NCBI GenBank assembly: GCA_032718475.1
Contig: JAUCBJ010005860.1
Span: forward strand, 1-52,741
DNA: 52,741 nucleotides
Direction of reading: 5' to 3'
From: Nemertoderma westbladi
Lineage: Eukaryota > Xenacoelomorpha > Nemertodermatida > Nemertodermatidae
Part shown: in pieces, positions 11,601-22,910 of the stretch
How the letters are laid out: each line of letters begins with the position of its first letter
How positions within the stretch are numbered: the first letter of the stretch is position 1
Position numbers and translations under genes: made by a program
The notes under the pieces: generated by a model
What the model was told of the DNA's origin: nothing
Database searches by the model: none
What the model saw: the letters and a program-made list of their open reading frames with translations, nothing else

Positions 11601-12252
11601 TGTGAAAATTACTCTGGTCCAAATAATGGGCCTGTGTCTGCGACATTAGACGCTATTTGATTTTATATTGCCCTTGATGTGTTCCCAGGATGTTATTAAG
11701 TTGTGTGATGGGTTTTTTGATTTTTAAAACTGTTTGTAGATTTTCTCAGGAAAAGGAAAGGTGAGACAAAGAAATTGATAATTTAAATTTCATAAATCTG
11801 TTGCTAAGGCGGTTACTAGGGCCGGGTTGGCGGACTGCAAGGGAATTTCGGAAATTTTCTTCTTTACCAAAGTGTTTTCCTGAGCACTAATTGCTAACGG
11901 TAGGCTCGCAAGCCTTCCTTTCCATATCTCGTCCTTCCAAACCCAACATTCAAACATAGTTTATAACAGTTTCAGGACAACATTGATGCATTTTTATTAA
12001 CTTTAGATTTATACACTGGTAATGAGACGAGATTCACTAGCATTCACCATGAACTTGTATCCTAAAATTGAAAAAAAACATTTTTGAGCAAAAAACTTTG
12101 AAGCCCAAAAAAAGGCATTAAATCAAAAATGCAGAGGTGGCATCCGGCCTAGCTGGATTCGCCATGTCTTGAAGTACAAAAATCAGGTGGATGCCAACCA
12201 TTAACAAAAAATGCCATCTAAACTTAATTTTCGGGAGATGGCAGGTAGACTA
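8654..12252. repeat. 3.6-kb imperfect inverted repeat (foldback), arms about 1.35 kb
   Basis: The sequence from 8654 (TAGTCTACCTGCCA...) returns as its reverse complement ending at 12252. Matching runs extend inward to about 10013 on the left and 10866 on the right, leaving a loop of about 850 bp. The arms differ by point changes and indels: about 140 bp extra in the left arm near 9625-9765, and about 85 bp extra in the right arm near 11873-11957. Both inner arm ends carry the same LINE-derived piece. Only a possible CCA flank repeat is seen, so no target duplication is certain. The element lies in an intron, so the pre-mRNA could form a long hairpin. Confidence 0.9.
10380..10918 (-). pseudogene. 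Decayed LINE endonuclease-region fragment in the foldback loop
   Basis: On the minus strand, 10593-10913 encodes a stretch ending in FLICLGDFNASL. The GDFNA motif (10769-10782) is a core motif of the APE-type endonuclease of non-LTR retrotransposons. After frame breaks, 10380-10565 encodes a region (FTLQLNNRYEVL) resembling the linker after that domain in such elements. There is no intact frame, so this is a dead fragment. A G-run lies just left of it at 10362-10378. Confidence 0.6.
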
Positions 12253-15200
12253 CCATATTGTTTACGGGTTTGTCCGTGGTATTAAGCTAGCTTATATTCT
12301 ATAATATTGAAATAGCTAGAAATTCCAGAATATATATTTGTTATCATATGAAACGAGGGGTTAAGCGTATCATAGCACATTGATACTTACATCAATTAGT
12401 TCGTTATAAATTTATCAAGTTTGAGTTATCAAGTTCTGGCAGTGCCGATAAACAAATTTAAATACTAGGTTAGCTACCACGTACCACCAACTAGCAGACT
12501 TGATACCGGTTCATGCAACTACAAACTTTTAAAATCCCAGTAACATCTGTCTGACTAGGTGAAATTTGTTAATATTAATATTAGGCGATAAGGTTCTCAA
12601 CTTTTTCATCTGCACAATCGTTTCATAATGTTACCTTCTGGAATAACCACGTGAATATATTACTGACATGTTGCAAAGTACTTTACATTATTCTGATTCT
12701 CGTGCCGGCTTTATTTTCACGGACTCACTACATCCGTTACGCGCAACGAACCACTCGGATCAGCAAACTGTTAAGTTTTATTTTTCTCGTATGTATAATG
12801 TTTATATTACGCCCTTCTTATCACACGGTATACCTCCAGATTGTCACTATCATGTGAATTAAATTCAATATAAACACAATGCCGACTTTACGGCCCAAGA
12901 CGAGTAACTTTAAAACGATTCCTAAACTGAATATTAAAATTGATATTCCGTCGTCTTGATTTCCACCAAACAATATTATTAGTAATCGAAGTATGCCTAA
13001 TAGCAGCCATTGATAATGTCCCTTTACTTCCAAAAAATATCACATATTTTCTGAAGTTGACAATGCCGCAGTTTCTATTAAGACAAATAAAACCTTCGCT
13101 AGTTCGTGTCCGTAAGAAAGGTAACCTATGACGGTATAGGTCATATCGATTCGGTAGTGTATGTGACACGCTATGGCTATATGCTCGCTCAATTTGACAC
13201 ACTTAAAGCGTCTTGCCTCTTCATTATTTTGGTGGACTAAATGCTGCGTATATCTCTCACCGAACATAATATAGATGAAGTGGAGATACAACTTTAAACA
13301 ACTGCCCTTAAGCAGCTAAATATTCAAATACTGTTACTTTTTTGAAAGTATATTTATAGTATACTAGTATACTACACGTTCGTGGGGCCTTCGCGTAGGA
13401 CGAGGCTCGGTTATTAGATACAGATTAAAATTGAGCAATTCTATCTCAAAATCTGTACAGAAATATAAATAAAGGACGTGACGGAGACAGGGGGGAAACT
13501 GGACATTTATATCTTATACTATAAAATAATTAATGTCCATTAAAAGACAGGCTTAAAAATGCTGTTTTTACCCTAATCAATTTAATTAACTAATTAACTG
13601 CTATTATCGTAGCTTCTCGAAGGCCACACGGAAATTCAACTTGTAAAATTTCTAAACTTTTGCCCGAATGTGTACCAAGTTTGGATAGATTTCATCGATA
13701 TAGTTATTTCGTCGTTAATTTATCGTTATTAACGATTAAAATTGAACACGACAGAACAACAGACACACCGATTGAGTTAGTGGTACCTGTATGCTAAGCT
13801 CGCTTACTTTCGTCGCTCGCCCCACAATGTAAGTAATATCGTGTAGAGTTAAGGCCAACAAATACGGAACTAGAGACGGGCCTAGCGGCCCATGAAGCAA
13901 GTCGTAGGAGACAGTACGAGTCGAGTAAAAGCTTTTTGTTCTGTCTGATAATAAATTAGTGTGAGGGTAGTTCCGGTGGTGTACGAGAAATTTTCTAGAC
14001 AACTTCAAACTATAATTATTATGTTGTAATTATCTAATGAATTATAAAAGCTGTTGTGATTATAGAAGATAGAGAGCAGTTAGCAAAATGATTATTTTGT
14101 TCTATCGGATAGAGTAGTCGGAGTCTCAGAGAGGAGTCGAGGTGTCAATTGATTAATAATAATAACAGCAGTTGTCATGAATTCAATACAATCGCGCATA
14201 AGAAGTGATAAGACAAATTCGTTCTTATTTTTGTAATAAATAAAGAAAGTTGAGATGTTTCAATGTAAACCGCGATTAACAATTTACACTGTTCAATGTA
14301 AACCGCGATATTAATTAAATACAACAATTATATTATTATTATAACAGATTTTTATATTTCAAACTATAATGTTAGCCTTATGGAGAATCATTATGAGGCT
14401 GAGTAAACATTCAGTCTTATAAGCATACAGCCTCCAAAGTATTAATGTTGGCACAAAGATTTCAAAATAAAACAATAATTAGATGAGAGCTTAGTACAAT
14501 CAATAGTAGCCAACACGCTGTGTAACTAACAGTCATTTAGCTTGCACATCAATTAATTAACATTGGAAAGTGTTATTCAGCTGAGACTGTAATAACCAAC
14601 TAAACCAGTTAATGTTTGATTACTGTCTGGGTTGTAGAGTAGAGTGATAATACTTGGCACAGAAAGTACTTCTTTGTTAGTTGGCCCTTCCTATTGAATG
14701 CATTACCAGGCCATCTGGTGTTTTTATCATTGCGCCTATGGCAATTTTCGTGTTTTGGGGCTATTTTTCGAAATAAAACAAGTTGAGATGTTTCAATTTA
14801 AACCGCGATTTCACAAGTTTTTGCTCTAGGTCAGTTTTATTGACCCTTGTTTATTTTTTTTCATTTTTTTTTACATGTATTACATGGGCCAAAAATACGA
14901 AAATAATGTAATAATGTATTTTTTATTTTAAATATATCCTTAACTCTGAACTTGCCCCTCCACACACTATTGTAAATTCCTAGCGCCTCCACTGGCTTTA
15001 TTGACTTCTGTTTATTTTTTTATTTTTTTTAACAGGTATTGCGTATATTAAAGGAACTTAGCAGGGTTTAAACAAAATTTAAAAAATTACAACAACAAAC
15101 TCACAAAAAAAAACGTTTTGCCCCTATATCCAGTTGCTGTGTAATCTAAAAAACAGTTATAAGGCCGACCCTACAGTCAACTATAATTGTACAATACTAA

Positions 15201-15430
15201 TGCATAAAATTCATATTTATTGTACCTTAGTTATTACATGTAATAGTGGCACTGTTGTGCAGATAGTTTTGTTTATTGTTTAGGTTAGAATAACATGCCA
15301 CCTTATCCTGCTCCTTTGACTTTATTGATTCGTCAGCATAGATAACACCCCCCCCCCCCCCCACCCTCGTCTCATAATATTACAGTTAAATAACAATTTA
15401 AATTGTTTATAAATTTTTTTTTCATTACAG
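12253..15430. other. Rest of the large intron; dispersed repeat fragments only
   Basis: No coding sequence is supported. A motif containing AATGTAAACCGCGAT recurs near 14262 and 14295 and, slightly changed, near 14797. A GTTTATTGTTT module of the dispersed type seen across the window is at about 15258-15320. A 14-base C-run is at 15349-15362. The segment ends in a T-rich tract and acceptor (TTTCATTACAG at 15430). Confidence 0.5.
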
Positions 15431-17107
15431 AGCAAAAGAGTCCCGTAAAAAAAGTTAGAAAAAAAGCTGATCCTGTTGAGGAGATTATTGATGTAGTTTC
15501 TATTGATAGTGCTTCAGAAGACACACTTTCAATGCCATCAACTGGCAGTGGCGCTATAGAAGTTGATCAGCTTAAAGTCATGGCGAAAACGAAAAGAGGA
15601 CCTGCAAAAATGGCTGCAAGGCAACGTGTCCCTGCGAATCATATTGAAGTTGAGCCAGCAGTAGATGCCGTCGGTGAAATTACCATTGTAGCACCGAAAA
15701 TTAATATGAATGTGGAAGATGTTGCAAAGTCCAGCAGAGGTATCAATAGAGTAGGTCTGGAAAATAATACTTTGCACGGATCGTCTGTTGCGCTTGAATT
15801 GCTACCTGCTCTTTTGGAGGACCCTGTCGTCATGGCCAAAGCTAGACGTGGTGGACCTAAAACGGTGACCAAGCAAGTCGCATCATCAAACAGCGAATCT
15901 GAGGAGAGTGTTGCATCTTCTAGTGCTCCTAAACCGCTTCTACCTGCAACTTTAGAGGCACCTGTGGTCAAGGCAAAGCGAGGTCCTGGGCGAACCAAAA
16001 AGGTGACCAAGCAAGTCACATCATCTCACAGCGAATCTGAGGAGAGTGTTGCATCTTCTGTTGCTCCTGAACCTCTTGTACCTGCAACTTTAGAGGCACC
16101 TGTTGTCAAAGCAAAGAGAGGTCCTGGGCGATCTAAAGCGGTGACCAACCAAGTGGCATCATCAAACAGCGAATCTGAGGAGAGTGTTGCATCTTCTATT
16201 GCTCCTGAACTGATTGTACCTGCAACTTTAGAGGCACCTGTGGTCAAGGCAAAGCGAGGTCCTAGGCGAACCAAAAAGGTGACCAAGCAAGTCGCGCCAT
16301 CAAACAGCGAATCTGAGGAGAGTGTTGCATCTTCTATTGCTCCTGAACTGATTGTACCTGCAACTTTAGAGGCACCTGTGGTCAAGGCAAAGCGAGGTCC
16401 TGGGCGAACCAAAAAGGTGACCAAGCAAGTCGCGCCATCAAACAGCGAATCTGAGGAGAGTGTTGCATCTTCTATTGCTCCTGAACTGATTGTACCTGCA
16501 ACTTTAGAGGCACCTGTGGTCGAGGCAAAGCGAGGTCCTGGGCGATCCAAAAAGGTCACTAAGAAAGTCACATCATCTCACAGCGAATCTGAGGAGAGTG
16601 TTGCATCTTCTGTTGCTCCTGAGGCACCTGTGGTCAAGGCAAAGAGAGGTCCTGGGCGAACCAAAACGGTGACTAAGAAAGTCGCGTCATCAAACAGCGA
16701 ATCTGAGGAGAGTGTTGCATCTTCTATTGCTCCTGAACTGCTTGTACCTGCAATTTCAGAGGCACCTGTGGTCAAGGCAAAGCGAGGTCCTGGGCGAACC
16801 AAAAAGGTGACCAAGAAAGTCACATCATCTCACAGCGAATCTGAGGAGAGTGTTGCATCTTCTGTTGCTCCTGAGGCACCTGTGGTCAAAGCAAAGAGAG
16901 GTCCTGGGCGATCGAAAAAGGCGACCAAGCAAATCGCATCATCTCACAGCGAATCTGATGAAAGTGTTGCTTCTTCACTTATGGCTGATCAGAGTTTACT
17001 GTCAGAGGTTTCAAACCGAACAGAAGTTGTTTCTAAGACAAAGAAAGGAGGTGGGCGAACTAAGAAAGTGGTCGAAATTGTAAAGAAACCGGAAATAGCT
17101 CAAAATG
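15431..17107 (+). CDS. MKI67: Ki-67-like gene, second visible exon: AT-hook-like repeat exon
   Basis: The acceptor TTTCATTACAG precedes 15431, and the exon ends at 17107 before donor GTTAGA. Both boundaries are phase 1; the last G of the first exon plus AG makes GAG, so the frame joins cleanly. The exon encodes nine repeats of 46 or 38 residues. Each has a basic AT-hook-like core (KAKRGPGRTKKVTK) followed by an acidic serine cluster (SNSESEESVASS), a likely CK2 target. Such alternation suits a chromatin-binding tail. Joining to the first exon across 11.5 kb is inferred from phase, AT-hooks and composition; a transcript would settle it. The alternative is a separate gene starting in an unseen upstream exon. 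Confidence 0.7.
15892..16960 (+). repeat. 138-bp in-frame coding minisatellite, nine units
   Basis: The anchor AGCGAATCT occurs at 15892, 16030, 16168, 16306, 16444, 16582, 16696, 16834 and 16948. Spacing is 138 bp except for two 114-bp units, each lacking the same 24 bp (8 codons). All changes keep the reading frame, so the array is under coding constraint. Confidence 0.93.
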
Positions 17108-17408
17108 GTTAGAATGTAAATTATATTTATAGCTACTCTTTCGATTTTGTGAATCTATTAATCATATAAATTATCTGATTAGGCGGAATTGAATTGCAAA
17201 TCATGGGGCGGATTCCGGTAACAAACAATTAGGGTATTGTTGTCTCCTTCGCCGTTACTTATTACGGTTGCGATTCAACAATTCGCAGATACAATTTGAA
17301 TGTTTCTTTTCTTAAAAACTGGTCGACGTATGTCATTGTTGTCATGTACTCCGCTCGTAAAAGTTTCATCCCACGAAATGGTGATATATTATTCATTTTT
17401 CCTTGCAG

Positions 17409-17741
17409 ATATTGCGGACGTTATCGTAAAAAGGCGTGGTCGGGGCCGTAAAGCCCCAGTGAAACTCTCTCCAGTCACTGAACAATCTGCGGATGATGAG
17501 GACGATCTGGAGATTTCCTTTAAGGCCGGATCCTCTTCTCTCGAGGAAGATAACCCTGTGGTGGGAGGAAAGCCTGTGGTGGGAGGAAAGATTGAATCTC
17601 GTAAAAGTAAAAAACTCCCTGATGGTAGGAAACGGAAAGTTGTCGATGCTGTGCCCGTAGCCATAGATGTTGAATCTACCGAGGCGATGGTCGATGATGT
17701 CGCGGTTCCCCCTAAACGAAGACGTGCTCCACCAGTAGCCG
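17409..17741 (+). CDS. MKI67: Ki-67-like gene, third visible exon with AT-hook
   Basis: The acceptor TTCCTTGCAG ends at 17408 and the exon begins at phase 1, matching the phase-1 donor at 17107. It encodes an AT-hook-like basic motif (VKRRGRGRKAPVKL), an acidic stretch and a KRRRAPPVAG end. The donor at 17742 is GTTGGT, again phase 1. The last 16 exon bases and the first 19 intron bases form the first unit of the 35-bp array. Reading past this donor meets a stop in the second repeat unit, so the first donor must be used to reach the next exon. Confidence 0.7.
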
Positions 17742-20593
17742 GTTGGTTATCATTATTAGTGCTCCACCAGTACCCGATTAGTTATCATTATTAGTGCTCC
17801 ACCAGTAGCCGGTTAGTTATCATTATTAGTGCTCCACCAGTAGCTGGTTGGTTATCATTATTAGTGCTCCACCAGTAGCTGGTTGGTTATCATTATTAGT
17901 GCTCCACCAATAGCCGGTTGGTTATCATTATTAGTGCTCCACCAGTACCCGATTAGTTATCATTATTGGTGCTCCACCAGTAGCTGGTTGGTTATCATTA
18001 TTAGTGCTCCACCAGTAGCTGATTGGTTATCATTATTAGTGCTCCACCAGTACCCGATTAGTTATCATTATTAGTGCTCCACCAGTAGCTGGTTGGTTAT
18101 CATTATTAGTGCTCCACCAGTATCCGATTAGTTATCATTATTAGTGCTCCACCAGTAGCTGGTTGGTTATCATTATTAGTGCTCCACCAGTACTCGGTTA
18201 GTTATCATTATTAGTGCTCCACCAGTAGCCGGTTAGTTATCATTATTAGTGCTCCACCAGTAGCTGATTGGTTATCATTATTAGTGCTCCACCAGTAGCT
18301 GGTTGGTTATCATTATTAGTGCTCCACCAGTAGCCGGTTAGTTATCATTATTAGTGCTCCACCAGTAGAGATTGGTTATCATTATTAGTGCTCCACCAGT
18401 AGCTGGTTGGTTATCATTATTAGTGCTCCACCAGTAGCCGGTTAGTTATCATTATTAGTGCTCCACCAGTAGAGATTGGTTATCATTATTAGTGCTCCAC
18501 CAGTAGCTGGTTGGTTATCATTATTAGTGCTCCACCAGTAGCTGATTGGTTATCATTATTAGTGCTCCACCAGTAGCCGGTTAGTTATCATTATTAGTGC
18601 TCCACCAGTAGCTGGTTGGTTATCATTATTAGTGCTCCACCAGTAGCTGGTTGGTTATCATTATTAGTGCTCCACCAGTAGCTGATTGGTTATCATTATT
18701 AGTGCTCCACCAGTAGCCGGTTAGTTATCATTATTAGTGCTCCACCAGTAGCCGGTTAGTTATCATTATTAGTGCTCCACCAGTAGCTGATTGGTTATCA
18801 TTATTAGTACTCCACTAGTAGCTGATTGGTTATCATTATTAGTGCTCCACCAGTAGCTGGTTGGTTATCATTATTAGTGCTCCACCAGTAGCTGATTGGT
18901 TATCATTATTAGTACTCCACTAGTAGCTGATTGGTTATCATTATTAGTGCTCCACCAGTAGCTGGTTGGTTATCATTATTAGTGATCCACCAGTAGCCGG
19001 TTAGTTATCATTATTAGTGCTCCACCAGTAGCTGATTGGTTATCATTATTAGTACTCCACTAGTAGCTGATTGGTTATCATTATTAGTGCTCCACCAGTA
19101 GCTGATTGGTTATCATTATTAGTACTCCACTAGTAGCTGATTGGTTATCATTATTAGTGCTCCACCAGTAGCTGGTTAGTTATCATTATTAGTGCTCCAC
19201 CAGTAGCTGATTGGTTATCATTATTAGTACTCCACTAGTAGCTGATTGGTTATCATTATTAGTGCTCCACCAGTAGCTGGTTGGTTATCATTATTAGTGC
19301 TCCACCAGTAGCCGATTAGTTATCATTATTAGTGCTCCACCAGTAGCTGATTGGTTATCATTATTAGTACTCCACTAGTAGCTGATTGGTTATCATTATT
19401 AGTGCTCCACCAGTAGCTGGTTGGTTATCATTATTAGTGCTCCACCAATAGCCGGTTAGTTATCATTATTAGTGCTCCACCAGTAGCCAGTTAGTTATCA
19501 TTATTAGTGCTCCACCAGTAGCTGATTGGTTATCATTATTAGTACTCCACTAGTAGCTGATTGGTTATCATTATTAGTGCTCCACCAGTAGCTGGTTGGT
19601 TATCATTATTAGTGCTCCACCAGTAGCTGGTTGGTTATCATTATTAGTGCTCCACCAGTAGCCGATTAGTTATCATTATTAGTGCTCCACCAGTAGCCAG
19701 TTAGTTATCATTATTAGTGCTCCACCAGTAGCTGATTGGTTATCATTATTAGTACTCCACTAGTAGCTGATTGGTTATCATTATTAGTGCTCCACCAGTA
19801 GCTGGTTGGTTATCATTATTAGTGCTCCACCAGTAGCCGGTTGGTTATTATTATTAGTGCTCCACCAGTACCCGATTAGTTATCATTATTAGTGCTCCAC
19901 CAGTAGCTGATTGGTTATCATTATTAGTACTCCACTAGTAGCTGATTGGTTATCATTATTAGTGCTCCACCAGTAGCCGGTTAGTTATCATTATTAGTGC
20001 TCCACCAGTAGCCAGTTAGTTATCATTATTAGTGCTCCACCAGTAGCCGGTTAGTTATCATTATTAGTGCTCCACCAGTAGCTGATTGGTTATCATTATT
20101 AGTGCTCCACCAGTAGCTGATTGGTTATCATTATTAGTGCTCCACCAGTAGCTGGTTGGTTATCATTATTAGTGCTCCACCAGTAGCCGATTAGTTATCA
20201 TTATTAGTGCTCCACCAGTAGCTGATTGGTTATCATTATTAGTACTCCACTAGTAGCTGATTGGTTATCATTATTAGTGCTCCACCAGTAGCCGGTTAGT
20301 TATCATTATTAGTGCTCCACCAGTAGCCGGTTAGTTATCATTATTAGTGCTCCACCAGTAGCCGGTTAGTTATCATTATTAGTGCTCCACCAGTAGCTGA
20401 TTGGGTATCATTATTAGTGCTCCACTAGTAGCTGATTGGTTATCATTATTAGTGCTCCACCAGTAGCCGGTTAGTTATCATTATTAGTGCTCCACCAGTA
20501 GCTGATTGGTTATCATTATTAGTGCTCCACCAGTAGCCGGTTGGTTATCATTATTAGTGCTCCACCAATAACCGAATAGTTATCATTATTAGT
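17726..20593 (+). repeat. 35-bp minisatellite, 82 copies, seeded on an exon/intron donor junction
   Basis: The unit is GCTCCACCAGTAGCCG followed by GTTGGTTATCATTATTAGT. The first copy spans the end of the exon (16 nt) and the start of the intron (19 nt). The 2868-bp span equals 80 units of 35 bp plus two 34-bp units (containing TAGAGATTGG). Variants keep the donor dinucleotide (CCGGTTAGT, CTGGTTGGT) or lose it (CTGATTGGT, CCGATTAGT). Blocks such as the pair with ACTCCACTAGTAGCTGATTGG recur, showing higher-order amplification. Confidence 0.97.
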
Positions 20594-20749
20594 AGGAATA
20601 TAGGAAACCTGAATGGAAATCGTCTGAATCCCTTTATATTTACTGTTATTGAATTTCTTCCCAAACCTGTTCCAAACCTCATAATTTACCCGATGCAGAT
20701 CTAGTTTAACCGGGAAGGAGCCGATTATTATGTGAAATTTGTTTTCCAG

Positions 20750-20871
20750 GTAAATCCAAGAAACGGGTGGGGTTTGATACTACGGGGGATTCGTACAGGA
20801 TTATAACACCTGCAGTTATAGCGAACAGACGTGGTGTAGGACGGTCAAAGGGTGGAGTGGAAAACTCTAAG
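20750..20871 (+). CDS. MKI67: Ki-67-like gene, fourth visible exon (122 nt)
   Basis: A T-rich acceptor (GTTTTCCAG) ends at 20749. The first two bases GT complete the glycine codon begun at 17741, then 40 codons follow (KSKKRVGFD to GGVENSK), ending in phase 0 at AAG before GTAAGT. The peptide is basic, with a further RRGVGRSKGG stretch. Its last 49 nt are the exonic part of the 55-bp array unit. Retaining any downstream unit shifts frame and ends at TAA. Confidence 0.65.
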
Positions 20872-21941
20872 GTAAGTGAACAGACGTGGTGTAGGACGGT
20901 CAAAGGGTGGAGTGGAAAACTCTAAGGTAAGTGAACAGACGTAGTGTAGGTCGGTCAAAGGGTGGAGTGGAAAACTCTAAGGTAAGTTAACAGACAGTGG
21001 TGTAGGTCGGTCAAAGGGTGGAGTGGAAAACTCTAAGGTAAGTGAACAGACGTGGTGTAGGACGGTCAAAGGGTGGAGTGGAAAACTCTAAGGTAAGTGA
21101 ACAGACGTAGTGTAGGTCGGTCAAAGGGTGGAGTGGAAAACTCTAAGGTAAGTGAACAGACGTGGTGTAGGTCGGTCAAAGGGTGGAGTGGAAAACTCTA
21201 AGGTAAGTGAACAGACGTAGTGTAGGTCGGTCAAAGGGTGGAGTGGAAAACTCTAAGGTAAGTGAACAGACGTGGTGTAGGTCGGTCAAAGGGTGGAGTG
21301 GAAAACTCTAAGGTAAGTGAACAGACGTGGTGTAGGTCGGTCAAAGGGTGGAGTGGAAAACTCTAAGGTAAGTTAACAGACGTGGTGTAGGACGGTCAAA
21401 GGGTGGAGTGGAAAACTCTAAGGTAAGTGAACAGACGTGGTGTAGGTCGGTCAAAGGGTGGAGTGGAAAACTCTAAGGTAAGTGAACAGACGTGGTGTAG
21501 GTCGGTCAAAGGGTGGAGTGGAAAACTCTAAGGTAAGTGAACAGACGTGGTGTAGGTCGGTCAAAGGGTGGAGTGGAAAACTCTAAGGTAAGTGAACAGA
21601 CGTAGTGTAGGTCGGTCAAAGGGTGGAGTGGAAAACTCTAAGGTAAGTGAACAGACGTGGTGTAGGTCGGTCAAAGGGTGGAGTGGAAAACTCTAAGGTA
21701 AGTGAACAGACGTGGTGTAGGTCGGTCAAAGGGTGGAGTGGAAAACTCTAAGGTAAGTGAACAGACGTGGTGTAGGTCGGTCAAAGGGTGGAGTGGAAAA
21801 CTCTAAGGTAAGTGAACAGACGTAGTGTAGGTCGGTCAAAGGGTGGAGTGGAAAACTCTACGGTAAGTGAACAGACGTGGTGTAGGTCGGTCAAAGGGTG
21901 GAGTGGAAAACTCTAAGGTAAGTGAACAGACGTGGTGTAGG
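20823..21941 (+). repeat. 55-bp minisatellite, 20 copies, each carrying an exon end plus GTAAGT donor
   Basis: Each unit runs from GAACAGACGTGG to CTCTAAG plus GTAAGT: 49 nt of exon and exactly the six donor bases. GTAAGT lies at 20872, 20927, 20982, 21038, then every 55 bp to 21918. One unit has an extra base (CAGACAGTGG). An 18-nt partial copy ends the array. Copies differ at few sites (GGACGG/GGTCGG, CGTGG/CGTAG), so amplification is recent. Confidence 0.97.
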
Positions 21942-22208
21942 CTTCAGCCTATTAGTCTTCCCTTATAAGTTTGGTACATTCGTAAAATAACATTAGTGAC
22001 ATAGCATTAAAGATGACTAAAATGTAAAAAGTTATGACGTTGTTTTAATAATCGGGCATCTTGTTGAGTTTTTGTAATCTACATTTGTATCCAGATCTTT
22101 GTATAATTGTTTTGTCCAGCGGACTCGCTGCACCTAGTTGTTTTGCATTGATTTTGATTTGTGACGCCAGTGAGTATTTTTTAACGGATCGATAATTTTG
22201 TTGTTTAG

Positions 22209-22277
22209 TTACCAGGCGATGAGACGCCAACCCGAATTCTACAGACTACCACAAATTCGACGGCGACCACAAGTTGA
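22209..22277 (+). CDS. MKI67: Ki-67-like gene, probable terminal exon
   Basis: The acceptor TTTTGTTGTTTAG ends at 22208. Phase 0 matches the preceding exon. It encodes 22 residues (LPGDETPTRILQTTTNSTAT, then TS) and stops at TGA, 22275-22277. The short Thr/Ser-rich tail is plausible but unsupported by homology. A poly(A) signal follows 124 nt later. Confidence 0.45.
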   Translation, partial: LPGDETPTRILQTTTNSTATTS

Positions 22278-22400
22278 ATACGGTGAGAGCCGCAAACTCA
22301 TGGTGGCCGACCGGGAGGGGTGGTTGGTCTAGATCTGCCACGAACAGACATCGTATTTAAAAACAATGTCCAGTCCAGGTTATTCTAGAACAAACCGTCG

Positions 22401-22406
22401 AATAAA
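22401..22406 (+). terminator. Candidate poly(A) signal of the Ki-67-like gene
   Basis: AATAAA lies 124 nt after the proposed TGA, consistent with a short 3' UTR. Confidence 0.35.
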
Positions 22407-22811
22407 TTGGTCGCTAATATTGATTTATTATATAGACTTCTAGATTATTTAGTATTCCAATATTTTTTACTCATGTCTCGTTCAGTGTGTTTTGTGTGTT
22501 TACAATACCCAACGTTGTGTTTTTATTGTATTGTAGTATCCATAGACCATAACTCTTATTTTTAGATTATTATGTATTATATTAATAATAGTTAGTATGT
22601 TGTAATCTTTCATCTGATTGCTGATGATAGTGGGGGTCAACTTTGGTTATTAGATTTATTTAGTTTACTGTTAAGTTTACTGTTAAGTTTACTGTGTTTT
22701 AATAGTAACTAAATAGTTAATGGTAAACATTAGATTGTTAGTTGGAGTTGCTTAATTCTCAACACAAAGTCGAGTTTTTAGCTCAGTTATAATAATTCCT
22801 GCCAAACCAAT

Positions 22812-22910
22812 GTTAAGGGCAGGTGTATGTCAATACATTGGACTGTTAAGGGCAGGTGTATGTCAATACATTGGACTGTTAAGGGCAGGTGTATGTCAAT
22901 ACATTGGACA
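22812..22910 (+). repeat. 33-bp tandem triplication
   Basis: Three essentially identical copies of a unit beginning GTTAAGGGCAGGTGTATGTC start at 22812, 22845 and 22878. Confidence 0.93.

Noticed and set aside
12651-13291. Cluster of short hydrophobic frames on both strands
   Set aside because: Overlapping AT-rich frames without splice sites, repeats or recognisable motifs.
16026-16823. Minus-strand frames opposite the AT-hook repeat exon
   Set aside because: They are shadows of a stop-free repeat; the plus frame has splice sites, phase agreement and composition on its side.
17726-21941. CRISPR-like repeats
   Set aside because: Units are head-to-tail with no unique spacers, in an animal intron; these are minisatellites.
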